Assembly: GCF_003860465.1 (NCBI RefSeq)
Contig: NZ_CP034183.1
Span: forward strand, 1,812,001 to 1,876,000
Origin: Deinococcus psychrotolerans
Lineage (GTDB): Bacteria > Deinococcota > Deinococci > Deinococcales > Deinococcaceae
Direction of reading: 5' to 3'
DNA: 64,000 bases
The notes under the pieces were generated by a model. The model was not told the DNA's origin, ran no database searches, and worked only from the letters and a program-made list of their open reading frames with translations. Numbering within the stretch: position 1 is the first letter of the stretch; each line of letters opens with the position of its first letter. Positions 55,005 to 63,591 of this stretch are shown piece after piece. Made by a program: the position numbers and the translations under genes.

Positions 55005-56039
55005 TCAGTCCAGATCTACAGCCCACCACGCTTCACGCTGAGCGGCCAGCCTTGCGCGGGGATCACCGAGAGCGCTGAGCGCCTTGGCAAGTCCATTCCA
55101 ATCTTGCTCGCTGAGGGGATCAATCGTCAGCGCCCGCTGGTGAAACTGCGCGGCGTCTTTGACCCGGCCCGCTTCTCCGGCGGCGCGGGCAGCGAGGCTC
55201 AGCACCGAGAGCTGGGCTTGTTCGAGACGCGAGCGCACATCGTCGGCCCAGGGCGAGTCGACTCCCGGCAAAAATTCGCCGTACATGCTGGAGAGTTCGC
55301 GCAACTCCTCCAAGCCGAGACTGCCCGCTTCGGCCTGCTTAGCCAAAAGTTCAAAGCGCTTGGCATCGTAAGTCGGATTGATTTCCTCGGAGAGGGTATA
55401 GCGGCGGTTGGTGCTGACCACCGCTTCGTTGCTCAGCGAACGCCTCAAGCGGTGCAGGGTCGTGTGGAACAAGCTGCTGGCCCGCGCTTCGTCTTTTTCG
55501 GGCCAGAGCGCTTCGGCAGCTTGCCAACTGGTGACTTCTTTGTGTTCGAGCAAGTAAAAGAACAGCTCCAGAGCTTTGCGCGACACCCAAGAAACACCGT
55601 CACCCTTCCAGATGACTTGGGCGGTGCCCAGCGCCTTGGCTTCAGTGCCGCTGGCTCCCTGCGCCGCCAAACCCGCACGCCTTAGTCGGGCGTCGATGGC
55701 CGTCAGCAAATCTTGGGGCGTGAACGGCTTGGGCAGATAATCGTCGGCTCCCAAGTTCATACCGCGCCGCACGTCGCCGCGCTCGGCGTGGCTCGACAGC
55801 AGCATAAACGGCATGGCCGATCGCTTTTCATTGGCCCGCACCTGTTCCAAAAATTCTAGGCCGGTCATGTACGGCATCACCACGTCGCTGATGACCAAAT
55901 CGGGGGTAAACACGTTGAGCATTTCCAGCGCTTCAACCGGATGGCTGCTGGTGCGGACTTCGTGGCCAGCCCGCGAGAGAATAACGCTGATGAGTTTAAG
56001 GATGGCAGCGTCGTCGTCCACCACCAAGATACGCGGCAT
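55005..56039 (-). CDS. Response regulator with SARP/BTAD-type output
   Basis: A 344-residue protein joining a receiver domain (RILVVDDDAAILKL, phosphoacceptor in LVISDVVMP, Thr/Ser in FMLLSSH and Lys in DDYLPKPF) to a winged-helix domain (LELFFYLLEHKEVTSWQAAEALWP) and a bacterial transcriptional activator domain of helical repeats (YGEFLPGVDSPWADDVRSRL, QFHQRALTIDPLSEQDW). The output half resembles AfsR/SARP activators. TACACT at 56046-56051 lies 6 nt before ATG 56039, which fixes this start against a longer open frame. Its target genes are unknown and no kinase is adjacent. Confidence 0.88.
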   Translation of the reverse strand: MPRILVVDDDAAILKLISVILSRAGHEVRTSSHPVEALEMLNVFTPDLVISDVVMPYMTGLEFLEQVRANEKRSAMPFMLLSSHAERGDVRRGMNLGADDYLPKPFTPQDLLTAIDARLRRAGLAAQGASGTEAKALGTAQVIWKGDGVSWVSRKALELFFYLLEHKEVTSWQAAEALWPEKDEARASSLFHTTLHRLRRSLSNEAVVSTNRRYTLSEEINPTYDAKRFELLAKQAEAGSLGLEELRELSSMYGEFLPGVDSPWADDVRSRLEQAQLSVLSLAARAAGEAGRVKDAAQFHQRALTIDPLSEQDWNGLAKALSALGDPRARLAAQREAWWAVDLD

Positions 56040-56112
56040 ATGAGAAGTGTAACAGCTTGATGCGCCCGCCCTGTCAGATAAGCCGCACAGAGGACGAAAA
56101 AGGCATAAGCCT

Positions 56113-56141
56113 TTGCGCCGCCGCGCCTCGTCTGCTACACT
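56113..56141 (+). promoter_or_regulatory. Promoter of the rpsF operon
   Basis: TTGCGC (56113-56118) and TACACT (56136-56141) with a 17-bp spacer, about 65 bases before the rpsF ATG. Confidence 0.7.
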
Positions 56142-56205
56142 GTTAAATTGCGTGTCTGCTCCTTTGTACCCACGCACCGAATCACACAAAACAGGAGGTG
56201 AAACT

Positions 56206-56517
56206 ATGCAAAATCAATACGATCTCAACCTGATTCTCAACCCCAATTTGAGCGGGGATCAGCTTCAAATCGAGAAAGATTACATCAGCAACGCCGTGCA
56301 AAACGCCGGAGCCGAAGTGATGAACCTCGACGACGCGGGTAACCGCCGGATGGCGTACCCGATTCAGAAAGACCGCGAGGGCTACTACTTGATGTACACC
56401 ATCAAGGCCGCCGGCGATCCCGAAAAGGACATCGCTGCCAGCTTGCGTCTGCGCGACAACGTGCGCCGCGTCTTGGTGGTCAAAGACCGCCCGGAGTGGA
56501 AGACCAAGAAAGCTTGA
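56206..56517 (+). CDS. rpsF: 30S ribosomal protein S6
   Basis: A 103-residue S6. MQNQYDLNLILNPNLSGDQL, RRMAYPIQKDREGYYLMYTI (the S6 core) and a Lys-rich tail. The ATG is preceded by AGGAGGTG (56193-56200). It begins the conserved rpsF-ssb-rpsR-rplI order found in many bacteria; S6 pairs with S18, which lies downstream, in the 30S platform. The operon promoter with a TACACT box lies upstream. Confidence 0.95.
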   Translation: MQNQYDLNLILNPNLSGDQLQIEKDYISNAVQNAGAEVMNLDDAGNRRMAYPIQKDREGYYLMYTIKAAGDPEKDIAASLRLRDNVRRVLVVKDRPEWKTKKA

Positions 56518-56532
56518 TCTGCCCTTTCCTTT

Positions 56533-56570
56533 GTTACGCTCTTGACGTAACGCCCCGATTTTGTTAACCT
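56533..56570 (+). promoter_or_regulatory. Internal ssb promoter with overlapping inverted repeat
   Basis: TTGACG (56542-56547) and TAACCT (56565-56570) with a 17-bp spacer. An inverted repeat GTTACG-N7-CGTAAC (56533-56551) covers the -35 box, so it may be an operator. Confidence 0.6.
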
Positions 56571-56661
56571 TGTCTTACCTTCGTGTATTCGTACACCCAG
56601 GCCACGCCCGCAACCAGCCCCAAGCCCATTAGCTACGATTAGTACGTACAGGAGAACTCAC

Positions 56662-57546
56662 ATGGCCCGTGGAATGAATCACGTTTATCTGGTTGGCAGC
56701 CTTGCCCGCGACCCCGAATTGCGCTACACCCCCAGCGGGGTGCCGGTGTTTGAAGCCACGATTGCTGGCGAAGATCACCTGATGGGCAATGACGGCAAAG
56801 AGCGCAAGTTGCCCTGGTATCACCGCGTTAGCATTTTGGGTAAGCCCGCCGAGTGGCAATCTGAGCGCAACCTCAAGGCCGGAGACCCGGTTTTGGTGGA
56901 AGGCACCTTGGATTACAGCCAGTGGGAAGCGCCCGAAGGCGGCAAACGCTCGCAGGTGCGCGTCAAAGCGCTGCGGATGGAATCGCTCGGCACTCAGCCA
57001 GAGTTGGTTCAAGACGCTGGCGGCGGCGTGCGGATGGGCGGCGGCTGGAACACCGTAATGGTGGTCGGCAACCTTGCCCGTGATCCCGAACTGCGCTACA
57101 CCCCCACCGGGGACGCGGTTCTCGGCCTGAGCATGGCGGTAAACGAAACCTGGAAAGACCGGAACGGCAACCAGCAAGAGAAGACCCACTGGATCGACAT
57201 TACCTTGTGGCGGGAGTTGGCAGAAGCTTGCCAGAACCTCAGCAAAGGCGACCCGGTGCTGATTCAGGGACGGCTGGTCAACGACAGTTGGCAAGACAAA
57301 GACGGCAACAAGCGCAACACCACCAAAGTAGAGGCAACGAAAGTTGAAGCCTTAGCCCGAGGCGTGGGTGTCGGCACACCCGCAGCCACCTCCAGTGCGC
57401 CCCGTATGCAGGCCACGGGCAGCGCACCGACGCGCAGCGCACCACCAGCGCGGGCGGCAGCATCGCCGCAGGGGAACCGTTCGGCAGGCTTAGATATTGA
57501 TCAGGGCCTCGATGATTTTCCGCCGGAAGAAGACCTGCCGTTTTAA
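56662..57546 (+). CDS. ssb: Single-stranded DNA-binding protein with two OB folds
   Basis: A 294-residue SSB with two OB domains in one chain, the Thermus-Deinococcus form that works as a dimer. OB1 is about residues 3-115 (HVYLVGSLARDPELRYTPSG), OB2 about 128-230 (TVMVVGNLARDPELRYTPTG). A Pro/Ala/Thr-rich linker follows, and the acidic tail DDFPPEEDLPF, which recruits repair and replication partners, closes the protein. An AGGAG site precedes the ATG. It is in the rpsF operon and also has a likely internal promoter. Confidence 0.97.
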   Translation: MARGMNHVYLVGSLARDPELRYTPSGVPVFEATIAGEDHLMGNDGKERKLPWYHRVSILGKPAEWQSERNLKAGDPVLVEGTLDYSQWEAPEGGKRSQVRVKALRMESLGTQPELVQDAGGGVRMGGGWNTVMVVGNLARDPELRYTPTGDAVLGLSMAVNETWKDRNGNQQEKTHWIDITLWRELAEACQNLSKGDPVLIQGRLVNDSWQDKDGNKRNTTKVEATKVEALARGVGVGTPAATSSAPRMQATGSAPTRSAPPARAAASPQGNRSAGLDIDQGLDDFPPEEDLPF

Positions 57547-57603
57547 ACCTCACCTTTTGAAGGCCGTTGAGGTCAGGCAGGATGCACCACCCTTAAGGAC
57601 ACC

Positions 57604-57876
57604 ATGACCCAAACTGACCGTGACCGCAAACCGCGTGCCAAAGGGCCCAAGCGCCCCCGTAAGCCCAAGGTTGATCCGTTTGCCATCGGCGAACTCGAAA
57701 TCACCGACTACAAAGATGTCAAGATGCTGCGCCGCTTCGTCTCCGACACCGGCAAAATCTTGCCCCGCCGCCGCACCGGCCTCTCGGCCAAGCACCAGCG
57801 CCGCATCGCCCAGACTGTCAAGTTGGCGCGTCAGCTCGCACTCTTGCCCTACACCGAGAAACTGGTTCGGAAGTAA
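57604..57876 (+). CDS. rpsR: 30S ribosomal protein S18
   Basis: A 90-residue basic protein of the 30S platform, binding S6. Landmarks: [40 protein letters not shown] and [11 protein letters not shown] near the C-terminus. An AAGGA motif lies before the ATG. The gene lies 57 bases after ssb and 8 bases before rplI. Confidence 0.96.
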   Translation: MTQTDRDRKPRAKGPKRPRKPKVDPFAIGELEITDYKDVKMLRRFVSDTGKILPRRRTGLSAKHQRRIAQTVKLARQLALLPYTEKLVRK

Positions 57877-57884
57877 GGATACTT

Positions 57885-58325
57885 ATGCAGATTATCTTGC
57901 TCGAACCGGGCCGACTGGGGCAGGTCGGTGAAGTGGTGGACGTCAAAGCTGGTTACGCCCGCAACTTCCTGATCCCTCAGGGCATGGCCCTGCCCGCCAA
58001 CAAAAACAACATGCAGAGCTTGGAAGCGCGGATCAAATCGCGTAACAAAGTGCTGGCCCAAGAGAAGAAAGCCGCCGAGAATATGGCTGAGCGCATGAAA
58101 GACCTCAGCGTCGAACTCAGCGTCAAAGCCGGCGAAGGCAAAATCTACGGTGCAGTGACCCACGCCGACGTGGCCGCCGCGCTTGCAGAGAAGGGCTTTG
58201 AGGTTGACCGCCGCAAGCTGGACATGCCCAAAGCCGTCAAAGAAATTGGCGAGTACGAAATTGCTTACCGTGCCCACTCCGAAGTGAGTGTGCCGTTTAA
58301 GCTGATTATTCACGCCAAGAAGTAA
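57885..58325 (+). CDS. rplI: 50S ribosomal protein L9
   Basis: A 146-residue L9 with the N-terminal domain MQIILLEPGRLGQVGEVVDV and RNFLIPQGMALPANK, a long connecting helix and the C-terminal domain (GKIYGAVTHADVAAAL). It binds 23S rRNA near the L1 arm. The preceding TAAGGA serves as ribosome binding site. A strong terminator ends the operon after it. Confidence 0.96.
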   Translation: MQIILLEPGRLGQVGEVVDVKAGYARNFLIPQGMALPANKNNMQSLEARIKSRNKVLAQEKKAAENMAERMKDLSVELSVKAGEGKIYGAVTHADVAAALAEKGFEVDRRKLDMPKAVKEIGEYEIAYRAHSEVSVPFKLIIHAKK

Positions 58326-58347
58326 GCTCTAAGCCTCACTTCAATTC

Positions 58348-58385
58348 AAAAGCACGCCCTTCCACTACGGAGGGGCGTGCTTTTT
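58348..58385 (+). terminator. Terminator of the rpsF-ssb-rpsR-rplI operon
   Basis: An at least 8-bp G+C-rich stem (gcacgccc with gggcgtgc) with A run before and five T after. Confidence 0.88.
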
Positions 58386-58484
58386 GGCTTTGAGGGCTAT
58401 GGGCTGAAGCGTCCCAGCCTTCTGGGGCCAGCGCTACGCCACCGTCACCGACAAGACGTATTCGCTTCGGCTGTTCAAAATGTC

Positions 58485-59669
58485 CTAGCCACCTGCCACC
58501 ACATCCACCGCGCCGTCCACAAAGCTCAACTCAAGCGCTTGACCCGCGCTGACTTGCCCGGCCCGCGTCACCACCTCTCCCGCCGCGTTTCTGACCAGAG
58601 CGTAGCCGCGTGCCAGGGTGCGCTCCGGTGTCAGGCCGAGAACCTGGCGCATGGTGGCATCCAAGCTGGCAGAAGCGGCGTCCAGCGTGGTGCGGGCGGC
58701 GCGGTGGATACGCTCGTTAAGCCGCTCGGTGCCGCTTTCAGCCTGACCCAGCACCTCGCGGCTGTACAAACGAATGGTCTGATAGGCTGCCAGCGTTTCC
58801 TCAACCCGCTCGACGACGGTGCCGACGATGTACGCCGCCGCTTTGCTGGGCGTGTCTGTTCGCACGTTGGCGAGTTCATCCAGAATGGTGTCGTCGCGGG
58901 CGTGGCCGATGCCAGTGATGACCGGCATGGGAAACGCTGCCACAGCGCGGGCCAGCACTTCGCTGTTGAGCCACGCCAAATCTAAGCTGGCCCCGCCACC
59001 GCGAATAATGACCAGAGCGTCGGCCGCCTCCTCCGCGTGGGCGTCGAGGGCCGCTGTTAGAGCGCCTAGCAAACTGGCTTCGGCAGCCACGCCCTGAAAG
59101 GTGGCTTCAAAATACTGCACGTCCAGCACGCCCGCTCCCTGTAAGCGGTCGAGTTCGCCCCGAAAGTCTCCGAGGCCTGCCGCCTTCGTCGGGCTGAGCA
59201 CCAGCAAGCGGGTGAAGTCTTGCGGGATGGGCAGCGAGCGGTTTTTGTCGAGCAACTTTTCACGGGCCAGCGTTTTGCGGAGTTCGTCCAGGCGCAGCGC
59301 GGCGTCGCCCAAGGTAAATTCCGGCGAGGCGTCGAGGATGTGCAGCGAAAAGCCGTACTGCGGGTGAAACTCGGCAGTGACAAACAGCAACACGCTCATT
59401 CCGGCCATCAGCACGCCTCCGGTGGCGCGGCGGAACTTGGCTTCTAAGGCAAAGCGCTCACGTGCCCACAGCGTTGCCCGGCACTTGGCGACTTCGCGCC
59501 CGTCTTCGCCGACTTGCACCAGATCGAGGTAAAGGTGGCGGCGGTCGGTCAGCGAGGCAATTTCGGCCCTGACCCACACCGCGCCGGGAATACCGCGTGA
59601 AAGGACTTGCTCCACATAAAAGAGCAGGTCGCGCAAATTGAGGGTGGTTTGGGGAGCGGCGGAAGGCAT
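58485..59669 (-). CDS. xseA: Exodeoxyribonuclease VII large subunit
   Basis: A 394-residue nuclease subunit. N-terminal OB domain ([26 protein letters not shown]), catalytic middle with [27 protein letters not shown] and the [26 protein letters not shown] motif, and a helical C-terminus ending with [12 protein letters not shown]. The small subunit gene xseB is not adjacent. TAGCCT at 59676-59681 is 6 nt before ATG (leaderless). Exo VII in the absence of RecBCD may matter for repair in Deinococcus. Confidence 0.93.
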   Translation of the reverse strand: MPSAAPQTTLNLRDLLFYVEQVLSRGIPGAVWVRAEIASLTDRRHLYLDLVQVGEDGREVAKCRATLWARERFALEAKFRRATGGVLMAGMSVLLFVTAEFHPQYGFSLHILDASPEFTLGDAALRLDELRKTLAREKLLDKNRSLPIPQDFTRLLVLSPTKAAGLGDFRGELDRLQGAGVLDVQYFEATFQGVAAEASLLGALTAALDAHAEEAADALVIIRGGGASLDLAWLNSEVLARAVAAFPMPVITGIGHARDDTILDELANVRTDTPSKAAAYIVGTVVERVEETLAAYQTIRLYSREVLGQAESGTERLNERIHRAARTTLDAASASLDATMRQVLGLTPERTLARGYALVRNAAGEVVTRAGQVSAGQALELSFVDGAVDVVAGG

Positions 59670-59706
59670 AAGCGCAGGCTAGCGCACTGGCATTAACGTC
59701 AAGCCG

Positions 59707-60093
59707 TTAGCGCAAAGCCAGCAGCCGTCCCGCCAACGCCGCTCCCATTCCCAGCCCCACATTGCCCAGCAAGTAAAGCGCGACCCTGCCCCACTCGCCG
59801 CGCAGCAAGAGGCCGTCAAGTTCTACGCTGAAGGTCGAAAAAGTCGTGTAAGCGCCCAGAAAGCCCACACCCAGCGGCAATCTCAATTCGGGCGGCAACA
59901 CCCCGCGCCCGATTGCAGTCAGCAAAAAAGCCAGCACGAACGAACCGGAAACGTTGATCAGCAGCGTGGCGAAGGGAAAGGCGGCCCAAGCTGAGCGGCT
60001 CAGCAGGCTCACGATCCACAGGCTCAGGGCGTAGCGGGTCACAGCCCCGGCTGCTCCGCCGAGCGCGACGAGAAGGGCGGCTTGGGCAGTCAT
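59707..60093 (-). CDS. crcB: Fluoride exporter FluC (CrcB)
   Basis: A 128-residue four-helix channel that protects cells from fluoride. LLVALGGAAGAVTRYAL, FPFATLLINVSGSFVLAFL with the conserved Asn-x-x-Gly-Ser-Phe, and FLGAYTTFSTFSVEL match the family. A GTG start at 60117 is open, but TATCCT at 60101-60106, 7 nt before ATG 60093, decides for the ATG. It is divergent from the CorA gene at 60149. No fluoride riboswitch can fit in this short leaderless gap. Confidence 0.92.
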   Translation of the reverse strand: MTAQAALLVALGGAAGAVTRYALSLWIVSLLSRSAWAAFPFATLLINVSGSFVLAFLLTAIGRGVLPPELRLPLGVGFLGAYTTFSTFSVELDGLLLRGEWGRVALYLLGNVGLGMGAALAGRLLALR

Positions 60094-60100
60094 GCCCAGC

Positions 60101-60106
60101 AGGATA
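60101..60106 (-). promoter_or_regulatory. Leaderless-type -10 box of crcB
   Basis: TATCCT on the minus strand, 7 nt before ATG 60093. The opposing CorA box TAAACT is at 60137-60142. Confidence 0.5.
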
Positions 60107-60148
60107 ACGCCAGACACGGGCTTTGGCTCAGGGCGCTAAACTTGCGGC

Positions 60149-61153
60149 GTGATACGCGCCAAAACGCTCAGCGGCGAGGAGTTGGACTGGGCGCAGGTGC
60201 TGGCCCTGCTGCACGCCGCGCCCGCCAGCTCAGCCGAGCAAAAGACCTCCGATTCGCAAAAACCCGTGCCGCAAAACGTCTGGGTGGATGTGCAGGCTCC
60301 AACGCCCGAAGAATGGCAGTCCATTCGCGCTGCGTTTCCCCTGCACCCGCTGGCGATGGAAGACGCGCAGGAAGAAGGCCATTGGAGCCGCTTCGAGTCG
60401 TATCCGGCCCACGATTTCATCACCTACCGCACCCTCTCCAAGCCCGAGGAGTGCGACGAATTTACCGAGCGGATCAGCTTGTTTTTGTTTCAACCCAGCG
60501 CCGCGCACGAGGTCGGCAGCATCCTCAGCATTTCGCGGCGCGGCACGCTGTACCTCGGCGACGTGTGGAAAATGGTGGGCCGCGAGTCGGTCAACACGCC
60601 CGCCGAAGTGGCCTACGAGCTGCTGGAACACGGCACCGATACCTTTGGCCTTTATGCCAATGCCCTGGAAACCCGCATTGAAGGAATGCAGGAGCAGGTC
60701 TTCAAGAACGAGCCGCGAGACCTGATCACCACCGTCTTTGAATACAAGCACGACCTTGCAAAGGTGAGGCGCTTGTGCAGCGACGCCCGCGAAGCGCTGC
60801 TGCTGCTGGTGCGTCACGGCCACGCCGAGGGCGGCGACGCTATTCTTTACCGCGACGCCCTGAGCAACCTCGACCGCGCCGTACTGCGTTTAGAGGGCGA
60901 GCGCGAGGCGCTGACCAGCCTACTCGACATGTCACTGGGTTTTCAGGGGCAGCGCATGAACGAAGTGATCCGCACCCTAACGGTGGTCAGCACCATTTTT
61001 TTGCCGCTGACCTTTCTGGCGGGCGTGTGGGGCATGAATTTTAAGTTCATGCCGGAATTGCAGTGGCCTTACGGCTACGCCCTCGCTTGGGGCAGCTTCG
61101 TGTTGGTGGGCCTGATCATGGCGCTGTATTTCAAGCGCCGGGGCTGGTGGTGA
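60149..61153 (+). CDS. corA: CorA-like divalent cation transporter
   Basis: A 334-residue CorA-family transporter for Mg2+ or similar ions. The long cytoplasmic domain (residues 1-270) holds the characteristic HPLAMEDAQEEGHWSRFESY and a long stalk helix; the last part has two membrane helices with the GMN signature in VWGMNFKFMPEL and a C-terminal KRRGWW. The start is GTG; TAAACT at 60137-60142 lies 6 nt upstream. A second, diverged CorA gene is at 61854. Confidence 0.92.
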   Translation: MIRAKTLSGEELDWAQVLALLHAAPASSAEQKTSDSQKPVPQNVWVDVQAPTPEEWQSIRAAFPLHPLAMEDAQEEGHWSRFESYPAHDFITYRTLSKPEECDEFTERISLFLFQPSAAHEVGSILSISRRGTLYLGDVWKMVGRESVNTPAEVAYELLEHGTDTFGLYANALETRIEGMQEQVFKNEPRDLITTVFEYKHDLAKVRRLCSDAREALLLLVRHGHAEGGDAILYRDALSNLDRAVLRLEGEREALTSLLDMSLGFQGQRMNEVIRTLTVVSTIFLPLTFLAGVWGMNFKFMPELQWPYGYALAWGSFVLVGLIMALYFKRRGWW

Positions 61154-61180
61154 GGCAGGAGGTAAGGAGAGGGGAGCCGC

Positions 61181-61651
61181 TTAGCCTTTACTGATCAAGC
61201 ACCTGCTCCCACCGTAATAACTGCTGTCGGTGCCGCTGTACTTGTTGATAATTGCCGTGATTTCGCTGTTGGTTCCCCGCAAAGACGAGCCCCGGTACGG
61301 CAAACGGGTTTCGTTTTCGTCCGGCACGCAGACCACGTAGCTCGCGCCGACTTTCAACCAAGCTTCAGCAATGATGCCGCCGCTGTTGGTGACGAGGTAG
61401 CCTTTGTCGGCGTCCACGAAATACTGCTGCCGCGCCGGACTGTACTGGGTTTTGGCTTGGGTAAGCTTGAGTTTGCCGTCAAAGGCTTTGCCATTTTGAT
61501 CGGTGCCCGTCAGCACGTACACGTCGCCGGGCCGCAGCGGATTGTCGGCAGTGTTGACCGAGTTGCCAGCGGTCTTGGTGGCGGCGGGCGCACAGGCGCA
61601 CAGCAGCGAAACCGTGAGCAGCAGGGGAGATGAGCGCAAGAAAGATTTCAC
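61181..61651 (-). CDS. Lipoprotein of unknown function
   Basis: A 156-residue exported protein with the lipobox LLCAC (Cys20). The mature part is small, with DVYVLTGTDQNGKAFDG and a Tyr/Ser-rich C-terminus containing two Cys (VVCVPDE and RCLISKG) that may form a disulfide. No family recognised. GTG start, with TAAACT (61659-61664) 7 nt upstream; this box overlaps the stop codon of the small membrane ORF. Confidence 0.7.
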   Translation of the reverse strand: MKSFLRSSPLLLTVSLLCACAPAATKTAGNSVNTADNPLRPGDVYVLTGTDQNGKAFDGKLKLTQAKTQYSPARQQYFVDADKGYLVTNSGGIIAEAWLKVGASYVVCVPDENETRLPYRGSSLRGTNSEITAIINKYSGTDSSYYGGSRCLISKG

Positions 61652-61661
61652 AATAAGGAGT

Positions 61662-61799
61662 TTAGCGCCGGCGTGCCCGAACGTACATCAGGGCCACGCC
61701 CAGCACCGTCCAGAGTGCTCCGCGCCAATCACCCGCCAGCATTTGCACCACCCCGATGGCAAAACTCGCAATCCCGCCCAGCAAACCCCATACGCCCAT
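61662..61799 (-). CDS. 45-residue small membrane protein
   Basis: An uninterrupted 46-codon frame encoding a short hydrophobic protein: LLGGIASFAIGVVQMLAG and LWTVLGVALMYV form two helices, ending RARRR. The sequence reads as coding, with a positive end that fits a membrane topology. It lies immediately upstream of the lipoprotein gene; its stop overlaps that gene's -10 box. No strong start signal was found, so it is tentative. Confidence 0.45.
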   Translation of the reverse strand: MGVWGLLGGIASFAIGVVQMLAGDWRGALWTVLGVALMYVRARRR

Positions 61800-61853
61800 A
61801 GCGCCGAGTCTAGGCCGCCCGCTCTGGCAGACTTCTGACACTCACTACCCGCT

Positions 61854-62786
61854 CTAAAACACGTCCCAGCGCTTCATTAACCACACCACCAGAGTCAATG
61901 TCAGGCCCATAAAGATGAAAATCGCCAGCGTCATCCAAGCTTTGTCCTGGTAAGGCAGCGGCACGTTCATGCCGAAAATGCCGGTGATGAGCGTCGGAAT
62001 GGCAATCAAAATGGTGCTGATGGTCAAGAACTTCACCACTTGGTTGACGTTGTTGCTGATGATGCTGGCAAACGCGCCCGCCATGCTGGTCAGGATGTTA
62101 CTGGCAATGCCGACCATTTCAATAGCCTGCAAATTTTCAATCAGCACGTCGTCGAGGAGGTCGCGGTCTTCTTCGTAGAGTTCAAAGATGCGGTCACGTT
62201 TGACCCGCTCCATCATGGCTTCGTTGGCCCGCAGACCCGTCATGAAATACACCAAGCTCTTTTCCAGCTTGAGAAGTTCCAAGAGTTCTTGGTTGCGGGT
62301 GGAGTTTTCGAGTTTGTCTTCAGTGCGGTCGACTTGTTTATTGATATGCCGCACGTCGATCAAAAAGCGCTGGGCACTCCGCAAGAAAAGCTGCAAAGTG
62401 AGACGGTTGCGCTTGCCCGTGCTGACTTGCCTGACCATTCCATTGATCACGTCCTTGACCACCGGATTGGCCATTGAACAGACGGTCACCACGCAGTGAT
62501 CGTTGTGCAAGATGCCCAGCGGCACGGTGTCGTAAGGAATGTCCGAGTCCTCGCCGAGGCGGTAACTGGTCTGCATGATGATCAGCAGTTGATTGTCTTC
62601 GCGCTCGAAGCGGGCGCGTTCGTCAGGATCGAGCGGGTAGCTCAGGTAATCGAGGTCAAGGCCCGTCTCACGCGCCACACGGGCAAGTTCTTCGGCGCTG
62701 GGAGCCTGCGCATCTATCCAGCAGCCGTCGGTGTAGGTGTCCAAAATGGTGAGCTTACCGCCCACACTGCGGTAATAGGTCAGCAT
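61854..62786 (-). CDS. CorA-family magnesium transporter (second copy)
   Basis: A 310-residue CorA: N-terminal cytoplasmic domain, DLDYLSYPLDPDERARFEREDN, a long stalk (RHINKQVDRTEDKLENS) and two C-terminal helices with GIFGMNVPLPY as the GMN signature and LTLVVWLMKRWDVF at the end. It differs from the first copy in the N-terminal domain and loop sequence (GMNVPLP rather than GMNFKFMPEL), so substrate or regulation may differ. No ribosome binding site is obvious; a TATTCT lies about 20 bases upstream. Confidence 0.92.
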   Translation of the reverse strand: MLTYYRSVGGKLTILDTYTDGCWIDAQAPSAEELARVARETGLDLDYLSYPLDPDERARFEREDNQLLIIMQTSYRLGEDSDIPYDTVPLGILHNDHCVVTVCSMANPVVKDVINGMVRQVSTGKRNRLTLQLFLRSAQRFLIDVRHINKQVDRTEDKLENSTRNQELLELLKLEKSLVYFMTGLRANEAMMERVKRDRIFELYEEDRDLLDDVLIENLQAIEMVGIASNILTSMAGAFASIISNNVNQVVKFLTISTILIAIPTLITGIFGMNVPLPYQDKAWMTLAIFIFMGLTLTLVVWLMKRWDVF

Positions 62787-63175
62787 GGCAAAGCGCCGCA
62801 GATCACATCAGAATAAAATTTAAAGAGTGCAGCAAAGTAGCACATGGCAACCTCCGAACTGAAAACGGCAGCAGTAAAACACGGTGGCGCGGCCCAGTGG
62901 CCACAACGGAAGCCATACTGGGGGGTTGTTCGTTGTCGTTCACCATGCCGCTCACCTGCCTCTTGGGTGCTGAAGTTCTGGGCCGGACGCTGCGCTTTTG
63001 GCCGCCCGTCATGCTAGCCCAGCCTTTGGGGGTAAGGCAAGCCTCATTGGGGCCCTCCAAATGCGCTAGAGTAAGCGGCTGAACCGCTGCCCGCATTTGC
63101 TTCTCGCGGGCCGCGCCTGACTTTTTTGCAGCGATTCCTTCTAGTTAAACTCCTGCGCGAGTGACGAGGTTTTTT
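62787..63175. other. 389-base gap between the second CorA gene and rpoZ
   Basis: No supported gene. A 56-codon frame from ATG 62843 has no start signal. The left side is the upstream region of corA and could hold a metal-responsive leader; no M-box could be recognised. Confidence 0.4.
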
Positions 63176-63475
<300 letters not shown>

Positions 63476-63516
63476 TTATCTCGGCTGAGTCAATGGACTG
63501 AGCAATTAGCCTGTAA

Positions 63517-63568
63517 AAGGCGGCGGGAAAGGAGCGGAGAGAAGCTCTCCTTCCCGCCGCTTTCTTTT
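63517..63568 (+). terminator. Terminator after rpoZ
   Basis: gcggcggga (63520-63528) pairs with tcccgccgc (63552-63560), with further pairing of AAGGAG-like bases inside, and a TTTCTTTT tract follows. Confidence 0.75.
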
Positions 63569-63591
63569 GTTCCTTCCGCTAAGCTGGGGCG

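Noticed and set aside
54830..55078. 82-codon plus-strand frame left of the SARP-like gene
   Set aside because: It overlaps the end of a well-supported gene on the other strand and has only weak start signals.
62787..63090. Possible M-box Mg2+ riboswitch in front of the second CorA gene
   Set aside because: An AGGTGAG-like piece is present on the minus strand, but the rest of the conserved core could not be matched.
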